A stretch of 64,000 bases of DNA, taken from NCBI GenBank assembly GCA_963693365.1, contig CAVNZM010000013.1:7254001-7318000 (forward strand), read 5' to 3'. Below are positions 21,549 to 32,430 of this stretch, in pieces. The stretch comes from Amoebidium appalachense (taxonomy: Eukaryota; Ichthyosporea). The notes beneath the pieces were generated by a model. That model was given only the letters and a program-made list of their open reading frames with translations. It was not told the DNA's origin and did no database searches. The position numbers were made by a program, and so were the translations under genes. How positions within the stretch are numbered: the stretch's first letter is position 1; each line of letters opens with the position of its first letter.

Positions 21549-21581
<33 letters not shown>

Positions 21582-22133
21582 AGAGTTTATATATAGAGAA
21601 CAGTACGAGATGGCAGGGAATTTTACTGAGGTAAAACGCCTCCGCAATCTGCTAATGTGTATGTACGACTCTTTTTTTCAACACTATGTGTGTATGTACG
21701 TGTGTGTGTGCCGGGGCGAGTGGGCCTCGAGGGGGGGAGGGGGGGGGGAAGGGGGGAGGGGGGGGAAATGAGCGGCGGCCTGGGCAAGGGTCCTGGGGAG
21801 GGCGAGGGGGAAGATTTAAAAGCCTTAGGGATCATCGAATCCATTGGTAACTTAGTATCCGACTACTTATGAGATAGGACCTTGTGAAGAGCATTGTCGT
21901 ATATCATATGGTAATAGCATGGCCCTCACATTTTTTTGAGAAGAATACCACTGTCGTAGATCCTAATGATATGACCTTGTCAACGTTTAGCACAAGCTCC
22001 CGTTTTACTGTACGTGCTGCAGATTTGCAAATAAGTAGCTCAAAGCGTCCCCCCCCCCCCCCTCCCCCTCCCCCCCCCCCCTTCCCCCCCTCTCCCCGGG
22101 CCCCCGGTACGGGTGTTTGCAGGAAGAGGCCTA

Positions 22134-22164
<31 letters not shown>

Positions 22165-23375
22165 CGTCCAAAACAATAAGATTATGCCCCACACCCCAGT
22201 TTTGAAGGGGTTTCTGAGTAATTGGACTTTGGACGTTAAAGCAGTACAAGAAAGACTTTTGTTTAGATGTATGTAGCCTATGCTATTTGATTGGTTCAAC
22301 TGCCTTGGTCATTCAATGCGAGGATATTCCCCTTGCGGAAGGTTACACTCTTCCCCCCCCTTCCCCCCCCCCCCCCCCCCCCCCACAAAAAAAAAAAAAA
22401 AAAAAAACCCTCTTTCCCCTTCATCCTTCTTAGTTCCTGCACCCTCTCAGTCTACGCCACACCCGAATGACGTATATTTACACCCGGCAACACTCACTGG
22501 CGGAAGCACTCTTCAATTGGGGAATATTAGTGATTCTTGATTTTGATACGGGGAGGGGGGTAGTAGCAACTTTGGGGGGTGAGAGGGGGGGGAACCATCC
22601 ACCCCTTTGGACAGGTGGGTCCTTGCCCTCCGGGGGGGAAAGGGCGGGGAGGGGGGGGGGGAGGACCCACCCACCCCTCGGGCTAGCAGGGGGAGGGGGG
22701 TTTGGGAAGACCCACCACCCACCTGAGTAGGGTGGCACCCCCTGGGGGGGGGGGGGGGGGTGGGGGGAGGGGGGGGAGGGGGGGGGGGGGGGGGGTCGAC
22801 CCACCCACCAATATAGCTTGCCATCATGTGATTATCTCAGATAACCTGATCATATAATAGTACTATAATCTAAATAATGTAGCAGCAGCTAACATTCCTT
22901 CCCAAAACGTAAACCGTCGAGGCTAACTAATAGGAGTCCTTGATCACCTGAAACTCAGGCTATGTTGCACGGTCATACAGTAGCTCCTCCCTTCCGAGGG
23001 CCCTGTCCGCTTCCCCCGCCCCCGGGGGCACTCGTCTCCAATCTCCTTACTGCGCGCGCACACACACGCTTTCACACATTAAATTCACACGTACCTGCAC
23101 ACACATGTGCCACATATCACAAACTTTGACCAGCGATGAGCACCAGACATACGCATGAACATGTATACAACGTACATGCTCTCACCCACATCGCACACAT
23201 ATTACAGCGCATGAACATGTAGTTGCTCTCACCCACATCGCACAAATATTACATTCCAAGCCACACCGATACGCAAACCAACACTTCACGGTGAGCACGA
23301 TAACCTCGTCCCCCAAAATGACCGTTGTGTGTGTTGTGTGTCGCACGCACACACACACGCGCGCGCGCGTGCGCG

Positions 23376-23408
<33 letters not shown>

Positions 23409-23492
23409 TCTCTCTCTCTCTCTCAAGTTAAGCACGGAATAAAGCTTTCGTTTGCCTTTCGAACTCCTCTATCCTGGCCCGCACGCCAAGTC

Positions 23493-24836
23493 CTACCACT
23501 CATCCTCATAGTTCTTGCGTTGATGGTAACGATTCTTTCGTTGGTAGCGAACAGTCTTGCGGTATTTGCGAGCTCCCTCACCGTAGCGGGCCTCTGCCTT
23601 CTGGTGCAGTTCTGTGCCAGAATCTGGCGAAATTCTCTGAATGCGCCCGGGGCCCGTGTTGATACCAGTACGGAAGTGGCCCATGGCGTCCACCAATGGC
23701 ATGTCGGGGGGGTATGCAGTGCCAGCGATGTTGTAGGCATAGAATGAATCTTTCTGCATGGGCCTGGGCCCGTTATTGACCCGGGCATCACCCATACCGA
23801 AACTCTTCCCGCCGCGTATTTCGGGGTTATTAGGCTGGGGTGCCTCCGGGCTCCAGTTGTGCAGATCGTTGGGGATGTACTGGGACTCAGGGTTCCCGTA
23901 CACGACGGCAGGCTTCTGCTGTCCTCGCAGAAACTCTTCCTCGGATACTTGGGCCGGTTCAGACACAACGTCCATGACCCTCCTGGGCCCACCTTCTACT
24001 TCGCCTGGCTGGGCTGCCTCCGCGGCACCCGCTTCGTCTTCGAAATATGTTATCTCCTTTGCAATTCTGTTCTCCACGCGCCGCGCTATGTCGGTCTGGC
24101 TGCCTCCCTTTTCAGTCTCTTGCTCCCACACTTCCTTCATCCAATCGTTATCCAGAACGCCGTTAGCGTCTACTGCCCCTTCAGCCGGCTGGGCGGCTTC
24201 CGCAGCCTCGAGTGCCTCCTCCGCCGCCTCGGCAGACTCAGCAGCGGCCTCAGCACCGACTTCACCTGCAATCTCGCTGCCCTCCACGGCCACCGCACTA
24301 GCCTCGGCCCCGCTTTCAGCTATGATCTCACCTATGGCGGCGACGATGGCCATGATGCCCTCACCAAATTGCTTGCCCTGTATCTGCTGTGCAACTGCAG
24401 CATGGTCGAAAGACCGGGCCGCACCGAGGTAGCCTAACCGGCCCCGCTCCACATGTGCCTTGAAGCCTGGATCCCGAACCCAGGGTGTCCCTGGAGTGCC
24501 GTCAATTTGAAACCGTGCCACGTTATAGTACGCTTTGGCCTTCTTGTTGCTGCACGCGGTGGAGGTACACTGCTTGATTGCTGCGGCCTGGGTGGGGGTG
24601 AATTTGTAGTTCTTGTCGCGGGCTTGTACTCCGGCCACGTTGAAGCCACAGATGCCGAGGCATATCTTGGGCTTGGACGTGCACTGGGCCGCACAGTCCG
24701 CCCAGGGATACTTGGCCTGCAGCAGCGCGCATTGTTCCTTGCACGTGGTGGCCGAGGCGGTCTGGGCGCCCGCAAGCACGACGGTGATAGCCACCGCAAA
24801 ACGTGGAAGCATCGTGAGAGTTGATGTGATGCGCAA
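23493..24836 (-). CDS. secreted protein of unknown family, intronless
   Basis: One open frame of 447 residues, no family recognised. The N-terminus has a typical signal peptide (LPRFAVAITVVLAGAQTASA, then TTCKEQC). A Cys-rich section of about 85 residues follows, with CxxxC spacings (CKEQC, CAAQC, CLGIC, then CTSTAC). Next comes a 60-80 residue Ala/Glu-rich amphipathic stretch starting GIMAIVAAIGEIIAESGAEA, then a Pro/Asn-rich section, and a strongly basic, Tyr-rich tail (YRKTVRYQRKNRYHQRK) ending EDEW. The upstream Met in MRITSTL is used as the start; Met10 would also leave a signal peptide. It is head to head with LINE ORF1 only 77 bp away, and like the LINE it lacks introns and simple repeats, unlike host genes here. 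It may be a host gene beside which the LINE landed, or cargo of a mobile element. Confidence 0.7.
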   Translation of the reverse strand: MRITSTLTMLPRFAVAITVVLAGAQTASATTCKEQCALLQAKYPWADCAAQCTSKPKICLGICGFNVAGVQARDKNYKFTPTQAAAIKQCTSTACSNKKAKAYYNVARFQIDGTPGTPWVRDPGFKAHVERGRLGYLGAARSFDHAAVAQQIQGKQFGEGIMAIVAAIGEIIAESGAEASAVAVEGSEIAGEVGAEAAAESAEAAEEALEAAEAAQPAEGAVDANGVLDNDWMKEVWEQETEKGGSQTDIARRVENRIAKEITYFEDEAGAAEAAQPGEVEGGPRRVMDVVSEPAQVSEEEFLRGQQKPAVVYGNPESQYIPNDLHNWSPEAPQPNNPEIRGGKSFGMGDARVNNGPRPMQKDSFYAYNIAGTAYPPDMPLVDAMGHFRTGINTGPGRIQRISPDSGTELHQKAEARYGEGARKYRKTVRYQRKNRYHQRKNYEDEW

Positions 24837-24913
24837 GTGACTTGTGAAAAGTGTCTTCTGACTGTCGTCGACGCTTTTGTTTTGTTTTGTTTTGATTTGG
24901 TCTGCTTGTCTCG
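24837..24913. promoter_or_regulatory. 77-bp divergent start region
   Basis: The gap between the start codons of the minus-strand secreted-protein gene and plus-strand ORF1. It contains a TTTTG repeat (TTTTGTTTTGTTTTG near 24879-24894). Any promoters for the two genes must overlap here or lie inside the opposite gene. No TATA box seen. Confidence 0.45.
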
Positions 24914-25405
24914 ATGGTACGCTCGGAATTTCTACTCCGTCCTACGGCCAATGCCATGTCCCATTATTTGGAAGAAACAGCCAATCCGTGCGCTCCATTA
25001 CGGGGCGACTATAACCGTGCGTTCATCCGTGACGCGACAAAGGGGTGTGGAAGCTTCTTCACCCACCTCCCAAGCTACGACCCATGCGCGCCGGAAAACA
25101 TTCAGAAAGCAGACAAAGAACGTAAAGTGTCTGCTAAGAATGCGTGCGCCACACGTTGTCGTGTACGCATCAGCAAGGCAAAAGAGTTCCTCGCAAAGTT
25201 GGAAAACGATGCTACGAGCGTGATAGACACGGACACGAAGGAACCAATGTTTTCTGGTGAGAAACTGCTCGAGCGCAAACGCCGATGCGAGATGGAAATC
25301 GAGCTCTTCTGCGAACTGTTCGCGCTGGCGGAAGGTCGTGCATACGACCCCGTAAGCGACAAGTGGGAACCAACCCCACAGGTGTCGGACCAAACCGATG
25401 CCTAA
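24914..25405 (+). CDS. LINE ORF1, 163 residues
   Basis: A 163-residue frame with ten Cys residues scattered in pairs (NPCAP, DPCAP, NACATRC, RRCEMEIELFC) and a charged helical middle (KAKEFLAKLENDA). No known domain recognised. It overlaps the start of the endonuclease/reverse-transcriptase frame by 8 nt (ATGCCTAA: the ORF2 start at 25398 and the ORF1 stop at 25403-25405), the usual layout of two-ORF LINEs. This suggests it is the LINE ORF1, a nucleic-acid-binding chaperone in other LINEs. The second LINE copy is truncated before this point, so membership in the element rests on the overlap alone. Confidence 0.6.
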   Translation: MVRSEFLLRPTANAMSHYLEETANPCAPLRGDYNRAFIRDATKGCGSFFTHLPSYDPCAPENIQKADKERKVSAKNACATRCRVRISKAKEFLAKLENDATSVIDTDTKEPMFSGEKLLERKRRCEMEIELFCELFALAEGRAYDPVSDKWEPTPQVSDQTDA

Positions 25406-25812
25406 TTTATCCTTCTTCTTCTGGAATGCTCGGACACTGGGCCCCCAAAAGGGCCTCCCCCCCGGGACACTCGACGATAAAATCAGCTACATACAACAAC
25501 AGACAAACAACCACACGTTTACAGTGATTTGCGAAACACAGTTTAAAAACCACCACAAATTCAACTCTACATTGGTCGACACATCCACACACCCCGGTTA
25601 CGCGAAAAACCGAGGCATTATTGTACTTGCCGCACCACACGTGAGAGTGAAGTGCAAACCGGTAGCAAAAACGGAATTCTCGGTTTCTATAGAGTTTCTT
25701 TCTAATGTTTTTACTTTTGTATATTACCCACCATCTATGTCGGTTGTCGAATTGACTCACGAGTTGTCACAGTTACCAATGTCCACTGTTATTTTAGGTG
25801 ATTTTAACACGC

Positions 25813-25817
25813 GACTC
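25813..25817 (+). repeat. TRIM target-site duplication, left
   Basis: GACTC directly before the left LTR. The same five bases follow the right LTR (26935-26939). The uninterrupted site in LINE copy 2 carries GACTC once. Confidence 0.95.
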
Positions 25818-26224
25818 TGTTGGAGTGCAGACTTACGCTCACTCCACAATATGTGTATGTTAGCTTTACAATTGGTTCCGTGTACACAGACACACGCTGA
25901 CACTCGATCACCACATGCACATCTGCATAGTTGAGGAATGTTGCCAATTGTGTTTTGACTGCAAACGATTGGTTCACTGGTCCCAGAGATCTCTAAATGA
26001 AAGTAACCAATCCGATTAGCACCTGGCATCCGGATTACATTCCAGACTGCTGCCCCACGGGTATATAAGCCACGTCTCTGCCAGGTGCAGACATGGAGTT
26101 CAGACATGGAGTTCAGTCATGGAGTTCAGTCATGGAGTTAACACACTGAAAGCAGTAAAAAAAAACGGGTCAGCGCCCAAGCGCGCCACGACGACCCTAG
26201 TCACAGCGGACTCTACTTCCAACA
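25818..26224 (+). repeat. TRIM left LTR
   Basis: 407 bp. It holds a TATATAA box at 26062-26068 after CCACGGG, a plausible transcription start about 30 bp on, and four 13-bp units of GACATGGAGTTCA/GTCATGGAGTTCA at 26090-26141. Confidence 0.93.
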
Positions 26225-26528
26225 GGGTTATGGGCCCAGACACGACACCGCGGCCTCTAACTTCACGTCCCCTACGACGCCTTGAACGGAGGAGCCAGAA
26301 ACCGACTTCTAGGCTGTACCCTACACCCGCGAGCGTATTTCCGTGAAGTAGAGACTTTCGCTTCCACAAACTCCATCCGCAGCAGCCTGCGACATCAACG
26401 TCAAGTATTCCACTTCATTGGCGGGGCACGCACCACAGTGGAATGCACACCCCGGTCTACCCTGCAAGCAGCCACACTCACTCTCTCTTCTCTACAGTGG
26501 TGTGTACACTTCTCCAATTGGGTAGGGG

Positions 26529-26934
26529 TGTTGGAGTGCAGACTTACGCTCACTCTACAATATGTGTATGTTAGCTTTACAATTGGTTCCGTGTACACAG
26601 ACACACGCTGACACTCGATCACCACATGCACATCTGCATAGTTGAGGAATGTTGCCAATTGTGTTTTGACTGCAAACGATTGGTTCACTGGTCCCAGAGA
26701 TCTCTAAATGAAAGTAACCAATCCGATTAGCACCTGGCATCCGGATTACATTCCAGACTGCTGCCCCACGGGTATATAAGCCACGTCTCTGCCAGGTGCA
26801 GACATGGAGTTCAGACATGGAGTTCAGTCATGGAGTTCAGTCATGGAGTTAACACACTGAAAGCAGTAAAAAAAACGGGTCAGCGCCCAAGCGCGCCACG
26901 ACGACCCTAGTCACAGCGGACTCTACTTCCAACA
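26529..26934 (+). repeat. TRIM right LTR
   Basis: 406 bp, nearly identical to the left LTR, with the TATATAA box at 26773-26779. It differs visibly by C to T near 26560 and by one fewer A in the A-run near 26870. Confidence 0.93.
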
Positions 26935-26939
26935 GACTC
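26935..26939 (+). repeat. TRIM target-site duplication, right
   Basis: GACTC directly after the right LTR, matching 25813-25817; the LINE frame continues CACCACACAG. Confidence 0.95.
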
Positions 26940-29734
26940 CACCACACAGACACACTGCAAGTGAGTGTCGGGTACCCATCTAAGCCCCCGGAGCGTGCTA
27001 TCCCTTTAGCAAGGTATGTCCAAAGTCACACTTTGCGGTTCCCTCAAATATCCCATGCCCACAACACCGACTGGGGAGTGGCCTTTTGGCCATCAACCAT
27101 GTCAAAACTCTCTCTCCCTCCTAACCTCTCTAGGTCATCTGACCACTCTCCTATCCTTTTCCTACCTAAGATCTCCCTTGATCTGCTCCCCCCTCCCCCT
27201 CCCACCTTTCGCCTCCGTCTATCCCAGCTTAAGTCACAGTGGGGTAGAGTTGATGTATGTGTATGCTATGCTACGAAACACCCTATATATATGCGCCTAT
27301 TAGAATCTGCACAAGCCAGGCCAGATTCACATCTCGTACTAGATACATGCACTAACTTTATTGTTGATGATTTGATAGATCTCGGTGATTATGCTGGCGG
27401 TGGTAGGAAGGAATATCCCGATGCTCTCTTGTTACCAAACACCACTCCCGCTAGACTAGGTGAACCCCTGTCTCAAAAGGAAAGCTTGCGCCGGCTTGCT
27501 AGTATGAATCGATTTGGCCCCCCTGCTCGTATTATTGGTGATACCACTGGAGACCCCCTCATAGACTCTGATAAGTATTTCTCGGAACTGTTTAAAGATA
27601 GGACCCCCGCTCAGAAACCTATTGTGTGGCCTGTAGACCCATCTATCCCCATAGAATCGATCCTCCCCTTTTTCAGTCCCGATGCCATATGGTCTGTGAT
27701 ATCTAGTTATAGCTCTAGTAAGTCTTGTGGACCTGATGGACTCCCTGCTGGGTTTCTTAAAATCCTTGTTCCCTCCTACCCACAAAAGGAAAGTGATCGT
27801 GCTATTAAACCTGATCTTACTATCATGTTAAGCTCTCTCTTTTCTTGGTGTGTTAAATGTGGACATGTCCCGTCATCTTGGTTAGATACCTTAGTGATCC
27901 CCATAGTTAAGAAGGACTCTGAGGGCCCCATATCATCCTTTCGCCCCATTACACTAACCCAGGTTGCTCGTAGATTCTTTGAAGCTTGCTTACTTAGGTT
28001 ATTTGCACATCACCCTAGGTTTCAATCTATTCTTCACATACACCCATGCCAATCCGCTTTTCGTAAAAACAATTCATGTTATGTTCAAATAATGGCACTG
28101 CACGATTCTATGCAAGTTGGTGCACAATATGTTGGCTTTATTGATTGGAAAACTGCTTACGATTCTGTCTCCCCTGGTCTCCTATGGGAAAAGCTTGCTG
28201 CACGGGGTGTACCACACTGCATTGGTGTTCTGTTAGAAGCACTCTTGTCTCAAACCTATGGTAGAGCTGTGGTTAATGGGCATCTTTCATATGGTTTTGC
28301 TCGTACTAGAGGTCTCTTGCAGGGTTCATTGCTTAGCCCCTTTTTGTTTAACCTATTTATAGATGATTTGGCTGTCAAGATTTACGCCGAAAACGATGAC
28401 CCTATTAATAACTTTCCGCCTGCACTTCTCTATGCTGATGATCTGTCCCTCCTTGCCCGTACCCCTAGACGCCTGCAAAGATTGTTCGATGTAGTGTCAG
28501 AGTGGTGCAAGGCAAACCTTATGATCCTTAACATAGACAAATGTGGTGTTCTTGTACCTGATATAGCTAACAATTTACACACATTTACATTATCATCTAA
28601 ACCTGTACCTATAGTTCCAGAATACAAATATCTTGGTGTTCCGGTTGATTCTGTTGGTGTTATGTTTCCCCATATGGTCGAAAAGAGGGTAGAGTTGGCT
28701 CGTAAGCGGTTAGCTTTCTTCTCGGCTAATATTTTTAAAGACACACCCCTCCATCCTTCTATTAGACTTACATTTATTCGCACTTTTGTCTTCCCGGCAT
28801 GTGAATATGGTTTACCCCTTCTCGCCGCTTGGATCAAGAAAGAGAGAACTAGAGCGCTTAAACCCTTGGCAAATTTCCTTGAAGCAGAAGTTGCCTCCTT
28901 TCTATCTAACAACTGTTGTAAACCTGGGCCTGTAACGCTCTCGATATATGGTCTGGTCCCAATAGCTGCTAGAGTATCCTATCTCGCGCTGAAATTCAAT
29001 AAGCACATAAGCCGCTTAAAGAAGTATTTGCCCTCCCACCCTCTCTTCTCTATCCGACCTGTCCCCTCCTCACCTCTCCCCTCTTTCCTCCCCTCTCTCT
29101 CCCCTTCTCCCCTGGGCACAAATACAAATAAACCCCGCAATAGTGTGTGTGTGACTTTGGACTGCCACTTACTTATTAAACATGTACACAATCACAAGAT
29201 AATCACGCAATATAACAAATGGAAAAAGATACCACACGACACTAGACCCGATGAAAGCATACACCTTGAAAAACTAAGCCTTATGTCTCGTTTTATATAT
29301 ACTGACCGCCTCAACCATATTGCCAAATATGGCACTCGCAAGTGTATAACACCTAAATACATATTACCTTCCTGTAGAACTGGTCTTTCTCTAGCTGATG
29401 GTATTATTGATCAATTACCACGCTTTTACTGTACACGTGCTATACAGTGGAGATCTAATAAGTATAAGGTGGCATCATTTGCATGCCCAAACAACACACA
29501 CACACACCAGTTTAACCGGTCATGTATCGCCAAATGTAGTTTGATAGACCACATAATACCGCAACACACACACGTCACATTCACAACAGACACCCAGAAA
29601 GATAGCCTACCTGTAAATTACAACATCCTTGATTTTATACTAAACACGCGTAACTACGACCTGTTTATTAGATGTATTGATTGGCTTGAGAAACACATCA
29701 CTACAAAATTATAGCGCACGCGCACACACACACA

Positions 29735-29789
<55 letters not shown>

Positions 29790-29821
29790 CCAGCTGATAC
29801 CGAGTGTCCCGAGGGGAGCCC

Positions 29822-29859
<38 letters not shown>

Positions 29860-30054
29860 GGGGAACCCCAACTAATTGATTTCTCCTTGTAGTCTTTATG
29901 GTGTCTCGTAGAGAAAGTAAACCCTGATATATAGTCACCACCCGACATCTATGTACGTGATCATGATATACCGCTGAGGGGATATTCCGAGCAAACCCCC
30001 CCCCCCCATACCTGAGACTGGTTCTCTTTGCCTCGAGTAAACAGCGTAAACCCC

Positions 30055-30670
30055 TTATCGGCATGACCGCTTATTTCTATCATTTGGATGTGTGTGCTGG
30101 CTTGAAACGTCACTATCTGCATAGGATAGCTATGTACCGTGTTGGGTGGAAGTACTCATTGCCTTGTTGCTGGCACCGCGAGCTCGACCTCCGCCTGGGC
30201 CGCGGTCGGAGCGACTAATTAGAAAGAAACAAGTCATCTACTTGTTCCGTTCTTGATGACAAACTCCGACAAGAATGTCTTCTTACTCCCTCTGGAATAC
30301 AAAATCTTTTATATGCCAAACATAAAAAACTGCCTAGCGTTATGGGACCTATTACTTACTTCTTATAACTGACACATGCCCCATAATCCCCGCAATGCAA
30401 TTTGCAAACCCTGAATTCCTGGATAAAATTATGTTTGCGTTCGGAAATATAATGTAAACAGCACAAAAAGGTACAGTACAGCAGTAACTGCAAGTCTGCA
30501 TGTCTGACAGCTGTCGATCTGTGTAGGGGGCCGAGCGCTGCTACATTCGCAGGTAATCATGGCATGGCTACTTTTTTTTTGGATTCTCTTAATATTATAT
30601 TGTTACCCAACTAAATATGTATACGTATATAATTTTCATCATATATGTCAACGGTATGAACGGGCCGTGT
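30055..30670. other. unique DNA downstream of LINE copy 1
   Basis: About 600 bp of ordinary-composition DNA between the LINE 3' end and the (GA)n block. I see no gene, RNA or repeat in it. Confidence 0.5.
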
Positions 30671-31476
<806 letters not shown>

Positions 31477-31686
31477 TCAGAGAATGCAAACCATCATATG
31501 ATATGGAAATACAAAAGCACTGACCATAAAAAAGAAGAAAAAAACAAACCTTGCAACGAAAAGAAAAATAAAGAATGCAGAAAATATTATACATGTACTG
31601 CACTGTGTTAAACAGCTTGAAGACACCGTCCACGTCCACCCCTACCTCCTCCCCCCCCCTCAAGAAAAACAAAAACAAAAAAAAAA

Positions 31687-31727
<41 letters not shown>

Positions 31728-31914
31728 ATACTGAGACACACACACCCGAACACTGTAATGGTTCCCCAGAAACTTAGGACAACTAAACACTGAGATGGAA
31801 AGAGGATGAGACTTTGAAGGCATCATGCTTCATGGGTCTCAGAGGTACCGGAGGGGGGGGGGGGGAGGGAGGGAGAACTGTTGAGAGAGAATGAGAGAAA
31901 GAGAGAAGAAAGAC

Positions 31915-31915
31915 G

Positions 31916-32005
<90 letters not shown>

Positions 32006-32120
32006 TGTGTGTGTCTGCGTGTGTGTGTGTGGTGTGTGTGTCTGTGTGTGTCTGTGTGTGTGTGTGTGGTGTGTGTATGTGTTTGTTTGTGTGTGTGTGT
32101 GTGTGTGCACGTGTGTGTGT

Positions 32121-32178
<58 letters not shown>

Positions 32179-32245
32179 CGTGCGGTGCGCGTCTGTACAT
32201 GTGTGTGTGTGTGTGTGTGTATCTTTGTGTGTGTGCACGCGCACA

Positions 32246-32276
<31 letters not shown>

Positions 32277-32280
32277 TGTG

Positions 32281-32362
<82 letters not shown>

Positions 32363-32365
32363 TGT

Positions 32366-32406
<41 letters not shown>
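31915..32406. repeat. (GT)n microsatellite with interruptions
   Basis: About 490 bp of GT dinucleotides broken by TCTGTGTG, GCACGTG and a CGTGCGGTGCGCG patch. It lies directly upstream of the decayed LINE relic. Confidence 0.95.
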
Positions 32407-32407
<1 letters not shown>

Positions 32408-32430
32408 CCCACATAAAGAAAGTGATCACT

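Larger units (their letters stand above)
19140..23492. other. repeat-rich intergenic region
   Basis: No gene seen between the phosphodiesterase stop and the stop of the minus-strand secreted-protein gene. Contents: (CA)n at 19299-19322 and 20368-20463; poly-C/poly-A at 19864-19930; G- and C-runs at 19969-20001, 20609-20627, 20666-20707, 20883-20917, 22136-22164 and 22740-22795; a poly-T tract at 21550-21579; a GCAGAAT/ATTCTGC cluster at 21075-21250; and CA/CG-alternating DNA at 23336-23408. Two imperfect tandem units (CTCTCACCCACATCGCACA) lie near 23180 and 23235. Confidence 0.7.
25818..26934 (+). mobile_element. TRIM-like non-autonomous LTR element
   Basis: Two direct LTRs (407 and 406 bp; two differences seen, one base change and one A-run length change) flank a 304-bp internal part with no coding capacity. 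The LTRs start TGTTGGA and end TCCAACA, a perfect inverted pair with the TG...CA ends of LTR retroelements. The 5-bp duplication GACTC flanks it. A candidate primer-binding site (TGGGCCCAGA) begins 6 nt after the left LTR at 26231, and a purine-rich TGGGTAGGGG (26519-26528) abuts the right LTR. The size (1.1 kb) is above most TRIMs. An autonomous partner must supply proteins; none is in this window. Confidence 0.92.
25398..29714 (+). pseudogene. LINE ORF2 (endonuclease + reverse transcriptase), split by TRIM
   Basis: The frame runs 25398-25817, is interrupted by the TRIM (25818-26934) plus one copy of its 5-bp target duplication, and resumes at about 26940 to a TAG at 29712-29714. Without the insert it would be about 1,065 residues. 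The N-terminal APE-type endonuclease shows FWNART, ICETQF, VILGDFNTR and SSDHSPILF (catalytic Glu, Asp/Asn, Asp-His). The reverse transcriptase shows SSFRPITL, VGFIDWKTAYDSV, RGLLQGSLLSPFLFNLFIDD and LLYADDLSLLA (the YADD active site). The C-terminus has a Cys/His cluster (SCIAKCSLIDH). As it stands the frame cannot give a full protein, because the TRIM brings stops. Copy 2 keeps this region intact. Confidence 0.9.
24914..30054 (+). mobile_element. LINE (non-LTR retrotransposon) copy 1
   Basis: It contains ORF1, ORF2 and a 3' UTR of about 340 bp. The UTR holds (CA)n (about 29720-29789), the sequence GATACCGAGTGTC, an internal poly-A run (29826-29858), then about 195 bp ending GCGTAAACCCC at 30054. 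The 3' end is fixed by comparison with copy 2, whose target duplication starts right after the same AAACCCC. The 5' limit is uncertain: ORF1 is the first frame I can attribute to it, and I found no upstream copy of the 3' flank (TTATCGGC...). The TRIM at 25818-26934 is nested in it. Between copies, the shared part of ORF2 differs visibly at only one amino acid (Ala/Val), so both insertions are recent. Confidence 0.85.

Noticed and set aside
23493-24836. Viral minor-capsid-like identity for the secreted protein, based on its Ala/Glu amphipathic segment
   Set aside because: Composition alone is weak evidence; a signal peptide and Cys cluster precede it and no capsid gene is nearby.
26555-26818. 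Antisense frame repeated in both LTRs (MSELHVCTWQ...)
   Set aside because: It spans the LTR promoter region and is duplicated only because the LTRs are direct repeats.
28430-28912. Long antisense frames in LINE ORF2 (also at 60924-61406)
   Set aside because: They mirror the reverse-transcriptase frame and occur identically in both LINE copies; shadow frames.
29826-29858. Poly-A run taken as the LINE 3' terminus
   Set aside because: Both copies share about 195 bp beyond it, and the copy-2 target duplication starts only after AAACCCC.
29860-30054. A Pol III small RNA gene in the LINE tail read on the minus strand (ends before a T-run; contains TATCATGATCACG like U1)
   Set aside because: Only a short match to U1, no cap-proximal or Sm-type site, and the segment is explained as LINE 3' UTR.
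30160-30215. GC-rich patch that might be a tRNA or snRNA gene
   Set aside because: No cloverleaf, A/B boxes or terminator could be drawn from it.
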